The notes under the pieces: generated by a model
What the model was told of the DNA's origin: nothing
The model's input: the letters and a program-made list of their open reading frames with translations, nothing else
The model's database searches: none
Shown here: positions 40,792 to 49,039 of the stretch, piece after piece
How the letters are laid out: each line of letters starts with the position of its first letter
Position numbering within the stretch: the first letter of the stretch is position 1
Origin: Evansella vedderi
Lineage (GTDB): Bacteria > Bacillota > Bacilli > Bacillales > Salisediminibacteriaceae
Assembly: GCF_030813435.1 (NCBI RefSeq)
Contig: NZ_JAUSUG010000025.1
Coordinates: forward strand, 1 to 64,000
Length of the DNA stretch: 64,000 nt
Direction: 5' to 3'
Position numbers and translations under genes: made by a program

Positions 40792-41337
40792 ATGATTTCA
40801 TCACTATTTGGTTTAGGAGCATCTATTTTTGGTCCTAAAGTATTCTCGTTTTTTAATGATCAAAATATACACGTTATACATGCTATGCCAGGACGGATAC
40901 GGTTGCAGTGCGATAGGTGGAAAGATAAAGTGGTTGCTCAAAGCTTAGAAAAAAACTTATCTGATGATGCTTTAGTGAAGCGAGTGAAGGCAACCCCAGT
41001 ATCTGGAAGTTTACTCTTGGAGTTTAATGTTCCTCATCTTACTCAAGAACAATTTGATAAAGTACTGGTTCAAGCAGTTGAAGCAGCTGTTTCGGCATAC
41101 CCCCAAATGGAGTCACAAATCATGGATAAAATGAGGAAAACGGTTCAAGTGGTGGATGGACAAATAAAAAAAAGAACCTCAGCGTTAGCTGATTTGGATT
41201 CCATCTTAGTTTTGTTAATGCTTGGAAAAGGAATCTCTGGCTTCTCTAAGAATCCATCATTTTCCAGTAGCTTATTATTTTGGGCTTATAACATCATTAC
41301 GAATCGAAAGGAAATGGATGATGATCGGTATTACTGA
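40792..41337 (+). CDS. HMA-like (H-x-x-PGR) membrane-associated protein 2
   Basis: A 181-residue protein. It starts with a hydrophobic MISSLFGLGASIFG segment, then IHAMPGRIRLQCDRWKD (His30), VSGSLLLEFN, and a C-terminal hydrophobic segment (LDSILVLLMLGKGISGF, SSLLFWAYNII). I chose ATG 40792, 9 nt after GGAGGG; ATG 40774 is upstream of the site. Its end overlaps the ATPase start by 20 bases in another frame, so [11 protein letters not shown] is coupled. The domain is a lengthened relative of the 101-residue protein before it. Confidence 0.75.
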   Translation: MISSLFGLGASIFGPKVFSFFNDQNIHVIHAMPGRIRLQCDRWKDKVVAQSLEKNLSDDALVKRVKATPVSGSLLLEFNVPHLTQEQFDKVLVQAVEAAVSAYPQMESQIMDKMRKTVQVVDGQIKKRTSALADLDSILVLLMLGKGISGFSKNPSFSSSLLFWAYNIITNRKEMDDDRYY

Positions 41338-43414
41338 TATTCTACATAGCTTACCTGGCAGAACGAGAATCAAACTTAATACAGAATTAGCTCCTGCAGT
41401 TGTAGAATACACATTCCGTAAACTGCCGTACATTTATTCTGCGAACTATACGGCAGAAACAAATTCCTTGCTTCTTTATCACCCTCCGGCTATTTCTACT
41501 TTGAAACTCATAAGGAGTATTAAACAACAATTCCAGTCTAAGGCATTTTTAACTACAAATAAAATTTCACTAGATCCAAATAAATTAAGGATATTGCTCG
41601 GAGGGAGCGCCTTTTTATTAGATAATTTATTAAAACAAAATATAGCTGTAGGATACAATAAGTTGTTCAATTTAACCACAATAACAGCAATGACCCTTTC
41701 TACGGATATTTTTAAAAGTGGTATAAAGTCTCTTTTCAAGGAAAGACGTGCAAACGGAGACACCTTAACTGCATCAGCTATTATTGCTTCTATATTAAAA
41801 GGAAATCCAAAGTCAGCCCTAGTAATTTTGATTATGGGAAGTATTAGTGAATTAATCACAGAGTATACAGCCAATCGTACAAGAAACCATGTCAGTCACA
41901 TGCTCAGTTTGGACATCCCTTTCTTATGGAAAGTAGATGAAGATGGAATCGAAACGAAAGTTCCAATGGAGGATGTAAAAAAAGGTGACATTATTGCCGT
42001 ATTTCATGGGGAGAAAATCCCAGTTGATGGGGAAGTCTTGGATGGAAATGGAACTATTGATGAGTCCTCTATAACAGGTGAGTTTCTTCCCAAAGGAACA
42101 GAAAAAGGCAGTGAGGTATACGCGGGGAGTATATTGAAGGAAGGACAGTTAAAAATAAGAGTGGAACATGCAGGTGAAGATACAGCTGTTACGAAGATGA
42201 TTCACCTTATTGAAGAAGCACAAAGTAAACAAGCTCCGATTCAATCTTTGGCCGTAAGAGTTTCTGAACAGCTTGTTCCCATCTCCTTCCTTATGGCTGG
42301 ATTAGTCTATGCAACAACAAGGAGTTGGGACCGCGTACTAAGTATGTTAACGATTGATTTTGTTTGCGGCCTTAAGCTTTCTACTGCAACAGCCTTTTCA
42401 GCTGCAGTAGGAAAAGCAGCTAAAAAAGGTATAATCGTTAAAGGTGGACAATATATTGAAAGGCTTGCACAAATAGACACGCTCATCCTTGATAAAACAG
42501 GTACGATTACGGAAGGGAAACCATTTGTTACTAAGGTAAGACCATACAATGGTTTTTCAGAGGAGGATGTCATTTATTACGCCGCTTCAGCTGAAGAACA
42601 TTCTTCCCATCCAATAGCAGAAGCAATTCTAAAAAGGGCGTATGAACTAGGAGGTAACATTCCTGAGCATGATCATGATAGAATAGAAAATATAGTTGGG
42701 CGTGGTGTACAAGCGTTTGTAAATAATAAGCCTGTCTTAGTAGGAAACTTAAAGTTTATGAAGGACTCACACGTTAACTTGTCCAATTTAGAATATAGCC
42801 TAGATAGAGTAGATAAAGAAGAGAATGTTATATATGTATCCTATGATCAACTGTTAATTGGGACTATTACCATTGACGATAAGGTAAGGTTAGGAATGGG
42901 AGATACCATTCAGTCTTTACGCCAACATGGCATAAATGAAGTTGTGATGCTTACGGGGGATAAGAAGCACACAGCCAGAAGGATCTCAAATCAATTGTCT
43001 CTTGATTCTTATCACGCAGAAGCTCTACCAAAAGAGAAAGCTGACTACGTGAAAAGCTATAGACAAAAAAACAACATTGTAATGATGGTAGGGGATGGTA
43101 TAAATGATGCACCAGCGTTGGCTTATGCAGATGTTGGAGTAACAATGGGGACAAAACGGACAGATATTGCTGTAGAAGCCAGTGATGTAACGATCATGTC
43201 AGATGACCCAAAAAATCTTGCCAATGTCGTCTATCTTTCCAAGGAAACCCTTGGAATTATTCAGCAAAATTTTATGATTACAATGTTAGTAAATAGTGCG
43301 GCCATACTCCTTGGTGCTGTTGGTGTTATTTCACCAATAACAGGGGCTGGGATACATAATGGCGCTACAATCTTTACAGTCTTTAACAGTGCAAGGATAG
43401 TATTAAGGGGGTGA
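41318..43414 (+). CDS. P1B-like metal-transporting ATPase with atypical TM motif
   Basis: A 698-residue P-type ATPase. The N-terminus carries LHSLPGRTRIKL instead of CxxC HMA domains. Actuator TGE is at 253-255, the phosphorylated Asp about 392 in DKTGTITEG, the nucleotide-domain HP about 431 (SSHPIAEAI) and the hinge MVGDGINDAPALAYADVG. The helix that normally carries CPC (or SPC, CPH) reads FVCGLKLSTATAF: the central Pro is absent and one Cys (about 350) remains. The transported metal therefore cannot be assigned by the usual rules. ATG 41318 follows GAAAGGAA. It overlaps the gene before and the gene after it. Confidence 0.88.
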   Translation: MMIGITDILHSLPGRTRIKLNTELAPAVVEYTFRKLPYIYSANYTAETNSLLLYHPPAISTLKLIRSIKQQFQSKAFLTTNKISLDPNKLRILLGGSAFLLDNLLKQNIAVGYNKLFNLTTITAMTLSTDIFKSGIKSLFKERRANGDTLTASAIIASILKGNPKSALVILIMGSISELITEYTANRTRNHVSHMLSLDIPFLWKVDEDGIETKVPMEDVKKGDIIAVFHGEKIPVDGEVLDGNGTIDESSITGEFLPKGTEKGSEVYAGSILKEGQLKIRVEHAGEDTAVTKMIHLIEEAQSKQAPIQSLAVRVSEQLVPISFLMAGLVYATTRSWDRVLSMLTIDFVCGLKLSTATAFSAAVGKAAKKGIIVKGGQYIERLAQIDTLILDKTGTITEGKPFVTKVRPYNGFSEEDVIYYAASAEEHSSHPIAEAILKRAYELGGNIPEHDHDRIENIVGRGVQAFVNNKPVLVGNLKFMKDSHVNLSNLEYSLDRVDKEENVIYVSYDQLLIGTITIDDKVRLGMGDTIQSLRQHGINEVVMLTGDKKHTARRISNQLSLDSYHAEALPKEKADYVKSYRQKNNIVMMVGDGINDAPALAYADVGVTMGTKRTDIAVEASDVTIMSDDPKNLANVVYLSKETLGIIQQNFMITMLVNSAAILLGAVGVISPITGAGIHNGATIFTVFNSARIVLRG

Positions 43415-43422
43415 TAGTTAAT

Positions 43423-44001
43423 ATGAATGGGAATTTTGCTATTATGCATGATATACCTGGACGTCTTCGTATAATAATTCCTCCTTTGGGGGATAACAAG
43501 GACTATGAGAAAATGGAAGAAATGTTTGCCTCTTTAAGTGGTGTCAAAAAGGTCCGAATAGAACCGATTATACGTTCTATGTTAATTGAATATGATTTGG
43601 AATTAATGGAAAGAAAAGTGCTTCTTGGGTATATCTCTTTATTTTTTGAAAAAACTTGGTGTGATCCTATTGATAATTTAATGGGGAAAGTGACCCCATC
43701 TATCCGAAAAGATTTATTTCGGTCTGTTATTTCTGGATTTTTATTACTCCTTGCCTTTACAAGAAAATCGGTAAGACCAAGGCCAGATATTATTGATTAT
43801 GCTGTTGTCATTTCAACCGGCTACACTGTATTATCTCATGGTAATCAAGGGCAAAATAAATTAGGACACCCGGATATTATTACTGGAATTATAACAATGC
43901 TATCTTTAGGGACTCAAAACATTCTTCAAGTTTCTTTCGTTACATGGGCTGTTAACTTGTTTGAAATCTTTTATGATATGTACAGGACGAAAGCTGTTTA
44001 A
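43423..44001 (+). CDS. HMA-like (H-x-x-PGR) membrane protein 3
   Basis: A 192-residue protein. The N-terminal soluble domain begins MHDIPGRLRIIIPPLGD (His9) and ends with SMLIEYD, like the other cluster members. The C-terminal half has about three hydrophobic helices (VISGFLLLLAFT, IDYAVVISTGYTVLSHG, ITGIITMLSLGTQNILQVSFVTW). It resembles the transmembrane front end of the ATPase without the catalytic domains. ATG 43423 lies 8 nt after AAGGGGGTGAT, which overlaps the ATPase stop. A role as accessory subunit is inference. Confidence 0.7.
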   Translation: MNGNFAIMHDIPGRLRIIIPPLGDNKDYEKMEEMFASLSGVKKVRIEPIIRSMLIEYDLELMERKVLLGYISLFFEKTWCDPIDNLMGKVTPSIRKDLFRSVISGFLLLLAFTRKSVRPRPDIIDYAVVISTGYTVLSHGNQGQNKLGHPDIITGIITMLSLGTQNILQVSFVTWAVNLFEIFYDMYRTKAV

Positions 44002-44028
44002 TTAAGTAATAAAAGGAGGAAATTAAAA

Positions 44029-44271
44029 ATGGCATTTAATAATGACTTTTTAATGGGGTTTGTATCCGGTGCAGTAGTTGGTGCAGTGGGCTATCGAATT
44101 TATGATCAAAATGGAGGTCAACTAAATCGTTTAATTCAGACCCAGCCATTCAATTTAGGAAATCAAGGGAATGGTAATCAAATGAATGGACAATCCCCTA
44201 CGTTAGAAGAGCTAATTGCCCAAAAGGAAAAATTAGAAGACCTAATCGCTGAAAAAAATCTAGATGTTTAA
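44029..44271 (+). CDS. Small single-pass protein of the ATPase cluster
   Basis: An 80-residue protein. A glycine-zipper membrane helix (FLMGFVSGAVVGAVGYRIY) is followed by a polar Asn/Gln-rich linker and a charged C-terminal helix (TLEELIAQKEKLEDLIAEKNLDV). The layout recalls small chaperone-like partners that accompany some P1B ATPases (for example PacL next to mycobacterial CtpC), but there is no sequence identity that I can claim. It has a strong AAAGGAGG site and closes the operon before a terminator at 44298. Confidence 0.7.
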   Translation: MAFNNDFLMGFVSGAVVGAVGYRIYDQNGGQLNRLIQTQPFNLGNQGNGNQMNGQSPTLEELIAQKEKLEDLIAEKNLDV

Positions 44272-44297
44272 GTGTATATAAAGCATAACAAATCGAG

Positions 44298-44326
44298 AAG
44301 CACGAATAGCTATTCGTGCTTTTTAT
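44298..44326 (+). terminator. Terminator of the P-type ATPase cluster
   Basis: AGCACGAATA (44299-44308) pairs with TATTCGTGCT (44311-44320), followed by TTTTATA. Confidence 0.85.
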
Positions 44327-44373
44327 AAATGGCTTATGAAATTTAAAATCGGATAAACGGAATTGAAGGCTTT

Positions 44374-44466
44374 TTATTTCGAGTATCTTTTAACAATAAA
44401 ATTCTTTACCTTCACAGTGGAGATGACTAATAAAATAATAATAATTACTGCAATAGCTTCACTCAT
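44374..44466 (-). CDS. 30-residue membrane peptide
   Basis: A short frame (MSEAIAVIIIILLVISTVKV then a basic tail KNFIVKRYSK) with one hydrophobic helix. GGGGAGGGG lies 6-14 nt before the ATG at 44466, an excellent site. Small single-pass peptides of this type are often missed. It lies between the ATPase operon and the His-rich gene. A partly overlapping plus-strand frame has no ribosome site and I reject it. Confidence 0.55.
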   Translation of the reverse strand: MSEAIAVIIIILLVISTVKVKNFIVKRYSK

Positions 44467-44611
44467 ACCTTGCCCCTCCCCAAAATGTTTATATAAAAGA
44501 AATAGTTTTGCTCTAACTAAACTTATTTATTTTATTATATACATCTAGTTAGGAGAATGGTACAACTTGAGTGAATAATTTTACTAAAAATGGATACTAT
44601 GATTGAATCAT

Positions 44612-44652
44612 AAAGGGTGGTATCAAAGGTAAAAACCTTGAAACCACCCTTT
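44612..44652. terminator. Terminator of the His-rich protein gene
   Basis: AAGGGTGG pairs with CCACCCTT, extended by CAAAGGT with ACCTTG; on the minus strand it follows the stop at 44664 by 12 bases. Confidence 0.65.
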
Positions 44653-44663
44653 TCCAATCCGTG

Positions 44664-45014
44664 TTAGTGACTTTTAACTAGCTCCACTGGCCCGTGATCA
44701 TCGCAATGATCTCCGTGAACATGGTGTAAGCGGCCATTTACTAAATAGTCCATATGATCCCCATGTGGTACCAATTCATGCCCACAATCTGCGGAGTGGT
44801 CACACCCGCAGCTAATTTCATTACAAGTATCAGGATTTTTTTCGCTTACAGGTATTTTACACTCATCCCAATGTCCATTATGTTCATGATGCAAGTGTCC
44901 ATTATGGACATAATCAATATGGTCGCCATGACGTATTTTTGTATGACCACAAGCACTGCTGTGCTGGTGAGGATGGTTTTCATGAACGTTGTGTCCTTGT
45001 TCTCCATTTGCCAT
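44664..45014 (-). CDS. Histidine-rich metal-binding protein
   Basis: A 116-residue soluble protein with about 27 His, several Asp and six Cys. Two tandem copies of a H-G-D-H-x-D-Y-x-x-N-G-x-L-H-H module are visible (residues about 29-50 and 83-105), separated by CGCDHSADCGH. The composition implies binding of several divalent metals (Zn, Ni, Co or Mn). No signal peptide, so it is a cytoplasmic store or chaperone. It is next to the atypical ATPase cluster, and similar His-rich proteins accompany metal ATPases elsewhere. GGGGGGATAAGC precedes the ATG. Confidence 0.82.
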   Translation of the reverse strand: MANGEQGHNVHENHPHQHSSACGHTKIRHGDHIDYVHNGHLHHEHNGHWDECKIPVSEKNPDTCNEISCGCDHSADCGHELVPHGDHMDYLVNGRLHHVHGDHCDDHGPVELVKSH

Positions 45015-45148
45015 GCTTATCCCCCCTTGTAGTTAAGGGTTCCCTTATTTATTGGAATATAATCAGCAAATTGGAGTAATTCATGTATCCTTTTAGTATA
45101 ATTATATTGATGAGGGTAACCTGCGAAAAATATATTTAGTATCTCTCG

Positions 45149-45258
45149 TTGACATACCTTCAAAAGGGTATCTGATTATGAACATCAGGTTTTTAATACA
45201 ATATTTATTTTTTTAATAGAAAAAATCCCTCAGTTTAACCAAGGACTGAGGGATTTTC
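45149..45258 (+). ncRNA. Possible small RNA with strong terminator
   Basis: In the 540-base gap before the ABC operon there is a terminator with a 13-bp stem (AAAATCCCTCAGT at 45222-45234 with 45245-45257) that serves no plus-strand gene nearby. A weak promoter (TTGACA 45149, 19-bp spacer, GATTAT 45174) precedes it. The transcript would be about 75 bases. The remainder of this gap is AT-rich. Confidence 0.3.
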
Positions 45259-45442
45259 TGTGGGGAAAACCTTAATTCAGAGTACAAAAAATTCTCCCCC
45301 CTGTAAAAGACTTTTAAAATTTTCTGAAAACCATGTGTGTAAGTAAATTATTGATTAGTTCTATCAATAGTCTATTTATCAGTAAAAGGGGAATTAATTT
45401 TCTTGCGCCAACTTGACTAAGGACATTCTACATTTATTATCG

Positions 45443-45496
45443 TTGACAACAATAAATTCCGTATCTATAATAGAGCTTTTATTTACTTAGGTAAAC
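45443..45496 (+). promoter_or_regulatory. Promoter and MntR-like operator of the FecCD-type ABC operon
   Basis: TTGACA (45443-45448), 17-bp spacer, TATAAT (45466-45471) form a consensus promoter. Starting about 4 bases after the expected transcription start lies TTTACTTAGGTAAAC (45482-45496), a near-perfect dyad that matches TTTACCTAAGGAAAC at 51354 in 12 of 15 positions. The position suits a repressor. Confidence 0.7.
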
Positions 45497-45553
45497 TTTT
45501 TTTATACCGTATAAAAAATATAACTGTAGGAAAAAGAGGTGTAGTAATGAAAA

Positions 45554-46651
45554 ATGATTTCTGATAGAGAAAAGAAAACATCTGTTCAAACTGAGCTGAC
45601 AGATCCCATCAAACCATATAAAAAAGTTTATTCGAAAATTTTATTCATCCTTGGAATACTAATAATTACATTATTTTGTGTTATGGTTTTGGCTAGTTCC
45701 ATTGGTCCAGTATCTATTCCGTTTAATCATACAATTGCTATTGCATTGGATTTTTTTAAATTTAATACGGGAGTAGAATATATTCAGCGGGACTACATTG
45801 TTATAACAGAAATTAGACTCCCAAGAGTTATTGTAGGGGCTTTGGTTGGCGCAGCACTTGGAATTTCAGGAGCAATTATGCAGGGATTGTTTCGAAATCC
45901 CCTTGTTGAGCCAGGATATATTGGTGTTTCCAGTGGTGCTGCAGTTGGTGCGGTCATAGCTCTTTTTTTTGGGTGGACACAAATTAGTAAATGGTTTTTA
46001 CCTGGTGCTGCTTTTCTTGGTGCATTGCTGTCTATTTTAACGATTCTATTCATTTGGCAATTAAGCAGAAAGTCGTCTGTGTCAACATTATTATTAGTGG
46101 GGCTTGGTATTAATCTCTTTCTTTCTGCGATTATTAGTGTTTTTATTGCCAGTGCACCTAGTGAGCAGGAATTGAGAAGTATTGTATTTTGGCTTCAAGG
46201 AGGGTTTGAAGCTAGAACTTGGCATCATGTTCAATTAATCAGTCCCTTCATTTTAGGTGCGATCCTTATTGCTGCTTTTTTTGCTAGAGAACTAAACATG
46301 ATGCTGCTTGGAGATGAGCAAGCGAAAAGCTCAGGTGTAAATGTCCGAAAAACAAGGTACATATTGCTAGGCTTAGCGGCTTTAATGACAGGAATAGGAG
46401 TATCTGTTAGTGGAACAATTGGTTTCGTAGGGTTAGTTGTACCGCATGTCATTCGACTGCTCTTTGGACCGGACCACCGTATATTATTGCCGGCCAGTGC
46501 CCTTGGAGGAGCTGCCTTTCTAGTATTGGCTGATCTTGTTTCGCGAATGGTACTTCACCCTGTAGTTTTACAGGTAGGTGTCGTCTGTGCGCTTGTGGGT
46601 GCTCCTATATTCTTATTCCTTATCCTTAAATCGAGAAGGGGGAGTATCTAA
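45554..46651 (+). CDS. FecCD-family ABC permease (iron complex/cobalamin type)
   Basis: A 365-residue permease with about ten helices. FecCD blocks: RLPRVIVGALVGAALGISGAIMQGLFRNPLVEPGYIGVSSGAAVGA, then ELNMMLLGDEQAKSSGVNV and GTIGFVGLVVPHVIRLLFGPDHR, the ATPase contact. It is related to B. subtilis YvrB/BtuC. The start ATG 45554 is 12 nt from AGAGGTG; a better-spaced ATG at 45547 opens only a five-codon frame (MKNDF), perhaps a leader peptide. The next gene follows with no gap. The substrate (heme, siderophore, cobalamin) is not decided by sequence. Confidence 0.92.
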   Translation: MISDREKKTSVQTELTDPIKPYKKVYSKILFILGILIITLFCVMVLASSIGPVSIPFNHTIAIALDFFKFNTGVEYIQRDYIVITEIRLPRVIVGALVGAALGISGAIMQGLFRNPLVEPGYIGVSSGAAVGAVIALFFGWTQISKWFLPGAAFLGALLSILTILFIWQLSRKSSVSTLLLVGLGINLFLSAIISVFIASAPSEQELRSIVFWLQGGFEARTWHHVQLISPFILGAILIAAFFARELNMMLLGDEQAKSSGVNVRKTRYILLGLAALMTGIGVSVSGTIGFVGLVVPHVIRLLFGPDHRILLPASALGGAAFLVLADLVSRMVLHPVVLQVGVVCALVGAPIFLFLILKSRRGSI

Positions 46652-47881
46652 GTGAATCAAATTATTGCGAATAATGTCTCCGTAAGTTTATCCAATCAAC
46701 AAATTTTAAAAGAAATATCTTTGGAAGCTAAAAGCGGTGAATTTATTGGGCTTATTGGATCAAATGGTTCTGGTAAATCTACCTTGCTTCGTGCCCTTTG
46801 CGGATTAATCCCTTTTCAGCATGGGAAAATAAATATTAACGGAAAAGAAATTTCCCATTTCATTCCAAAGGAAATGGCTCGAATTATTGGTTACGTTCCT
46901 CAAGATACTTCTCTTGGATTTGATTTTCTTGTTCGAGAAATAGTATTGATGGGAAGGCATGTGCATATTCCAAGGTTTGGTGTGGAGGGGCCAAAGGATT
47001 TTGAAACAGCCGAAGCCGCTATGGCCAGAACATCCATTACCCATCTTGCAGACCGTTATGTAACAAGCTTGTCTGGCGGTCAAAGACAAATGGTTTTTAT
47101 TGCAAAAGCATTGGCCCAAGAACCTGGAATTTTGTTGTTTGACGAACCTATATCCGCACTAGATATCAATAGGCAGCTTCAAGTACTAGAACTCATTCGG
47201 ACATTATCGTATGAAGGAGTACTGGCTATTGCAGCATTGCACGATCTTAATCTAGCTGCACGGTATTGTGACCGATTAATTTTAATTAAAGAAGGGCAAG
47301 TGATTGCATCGGGAAGCCCAGAGGAAGTTCTTACCGTAGATACACTTCAATCGAGCTACGGTGTTCACTCTGTTATACGTGAAGATGTAATCGTTAATGC
47401 TAGATCCATAACAGCCATAAGTTATGACTTAGATAAGAAAAAGAGAGAAACATCTCAGCGCTCAAGCATTCATGTCATTGCTGGAGCTGGTAAAGCATCT
47501 AAGCTTCTTACTGCCTTATACCGTCATAAATTCCATGTTACGGTTGGTCCTATAGAGGAGCATGATCCAGATGCCCTGCTTGCCAAAGAATTGGGTATGA
47601 AAGTAATTGCATACCCATCTTATACACCAATGTCCAATGAAATCGTAGAGCAAAGCCGAAGCGTACAAAATCAAGCGGATTATACAATAGTCGCTCCTGT
47701 ACCTATTGGCCATGTTAATAGAGGGTTAACGAGATTGCTAGACACACAGAATTTACTTGTTCTAGCTCAAAAGGATTTTCAGGGCCCTGGGCTTACGGAT
47801 GATCTTGGTCAGAATGGTCTTTCGATTCGCGAAATAGTAGAGAGAGTGACGGAAAAAGGAAAATGGAAAGTTGCTTTATAA
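46652..47881 (+). CDS. ABC transporter ATP-binding protein with C-terminal extension
   Basis: A 409-residue protein. Residues 1-255 are a FecE/BtuD-type ATPase: Walker A GSNGSGKST, Q-loop YVPQDTSLG, signature LSGGQRQMV, Walker B ILLFDEP, H-loop ALHDLNL. Residues about 265-409 form an extra domain (VIAGAGKASKLLTALYRHKF, VTVGPIEEHDPDALLAKELG, QADYTIVAPVPIGHVNRG) of the kind fused to YvrA-like ATPases; its function is not known to me. The GTG start touches the permease stop. The end overlaps the hydrophobic leader region of the next gene only in frame terms. Confidence 0.92.
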   Translation: MNQIIANNVSVSLSNQQILKEISLEAKSGEFIGLIGSNGSGKSTLLRALCGLIPFQHGKININGKEISHFIPKEMARIIGYVPQDTSLGFDFLVREIVLMGRHVHIPRFGVEGPKDFETAEAAMARTSITHLADRYVTSLSGGQRQMVFIAKALAQEPGILLFDEPISALDINRQLQVLELIRTLSYEGVLAIAALHDLNLAARYCDRLILIKEGQVIASGSPEEVLTVDTLQSSYGVHSVIREDVIVNARSITAISYDLDKKKRETSQRSSIHVIAGAGKASKLLTALYRHKFHVTVGPIEEHDPDALLAKELGMKVIAYPSYTPMSNEIVEQSRSVQNQADYTIVAPVPIGHVNRGLTRLLDTQNLLVLAQKDFQGPGLTDDLGQNGLSIREIVERVTEKGKWKVAL

Positions 47882-47925
47882 CAAGCGGATTTTCTGCAAG
47901 TACATTAGATAATGGAGGAAAAAAC

Positions 47926-48993
47926 ATGAATCAATTAAATACAACTTATATCAAAAAAGGATTTTTAGGATTTTTTAGCATCATTTTAATTCTTAGTTTA
48001 TTAACAGCATGTGGTTCAAACGAAAGTGCTGCTACAACTGATGAAGAAAATAAAGTGGAAGATGACGCTGATGTAAACGAAACGGATCGTGCAACTGAAG
48101 AGGAAGAAGAAGTAGTGGGAGAAGCTCCTTTCCCTCGTACATTGATGTTAGGTGAAGAAGAGATTACAGTTCTTGAAAAGCCAGAAAGTATTACAGCTAT
48201 CTCGTTAGATACTACGGAGGTTCTTTTGAGTCTAGTAGATCCTGGACAAGTAGCTGCACTTTCACAGAGTATCTCTAATGAATATTTATCTCATTTTAGT
48301 CATAAAACAGATGAATTTTCTAGAAAACTAGCAGGTTCAAGCATTGATCCAGAGGAAATTATCTCTTATGATACAGATCTTGTTCTTGTTACATTGACAC
48401 ACGGTGCTGAACAAGATGCGGCCGAGATGCTTCAACATGTTGGTATTCCTTTTGCTGCTTTCAGCCGCTGGCATACAGTGGAACTACTAAAAGAAAATAT
48501 TTTAACCATTGGTGAATTGGTAGCGGAAGAAGAGAAAGCTCAAGGAATTATAGAAAATATAGAAGAACATGTCAATGTGGTTCAGTCTGCCCTTCAAGAT
48601 GTAGCGGAGAAGCCTACTGTACTTGTATTATCTCAGGTGGGGTCTACTACCGGTCCATTTGTTCTTGGTCCTACAAGTATTTCCTATGATATTGTAAAAT
48701 TAGCCGGAGGAACACCAGCTTCTGACTCTATTGGTTTAGAAAACACTGCTCCAGTGTCTATAGAACACATTATTGAAATGGATCCAGACTTTATCATTTT
48801 AGTGGAGTGGGGTACTACGAGTGATGAATTTAGTGAGCTTGTCGATTCAGCCGGATTCGAAGCATTAAGAGCAGTGGAAAATGGGAATGTCAAACATATG
48901 AAAGCAAGAGATATCATGATTTCTAATCAGCATGCCGTTCTTAATGGCTTAGGAGAAATTGCAGAATGGGTTCATCCGGAGAGATTTAATTAA
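47926..48993 (+). CDS. Substrate-binding lipoprotein of the FecCD-type importer
   Basis: A 355-residue cluster A-II (Peripla_BP_2) binding protein. The signal peptide ends in the lipobox LLTAC; a very acidic linker follows (about 30-60). The binding domain includes ITAISLDTTEVLLSLVD, YDTDLVLVTLTHGAEQDAAEML, GPFVLGPTSISYDIVKLAGG and DPDFIILVEWGTTSDEF. The start is ATG 47926 with GGAGG 7 nt upstream; an earlier in-frame start at 47863 overlaps the ATPase gene. It is the third gene of permease-ATPase-binding protein order, followed by the ferrochelatase paralogue. Confidence 0.92.
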   Translation: MNQLNTTYIKKGFLGFFSIILILSLLTACGSNESAATTDEENKVEDDADVNETDRATEEEEEVVGEAPFPRTLMLGEEEITVLEKPESITAISLDTTEVLLSLVDPGQVAALSQSISNEYLSHFSHKTDEFSRKLAGSSIDPEEIISYDTDLVLVTLTHGAEQDAAEMLQHVGIPFAAFSRWHTVELLKENILTIGELVAEEEKAQGIIENIEEHVNVVQSALQDVAEKPTVLVLSQVGSTTGPFVLGPTSISYDIVKLAGGTPASDSIGLENTAPVSIEHIIEMDPDFIILVEWGTTSDEFSELVDSAGFEALRAVENGNVKHMKARDIMISNQHAVLNGLGEIAEWVHPERFN

Positions 48994-49039
48994 TGAAGGT
49001 GGAGTTAGTCCAAGTACATGATGAAAGTGAGTGAAGGTA

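Noticed and set aside
41222-41337. Possible frameshift joining the second PGR protein and the ATPase into one protein
   Set aside because: The ATPase has its own ATG at 41318 with a ribosome site and its own PGR domain, and the upstream protein ends with a normal hydrophilic tail, so this is an overlap of two genes.
44363-44548. Plus-strand 61-codon frame after the ATPase cluster
   Set aside because: No Shine-Dalgarno and poor composition; the minus-strand 30-residue frame in the same place has a strong ribosome site and a clear membrane helix.
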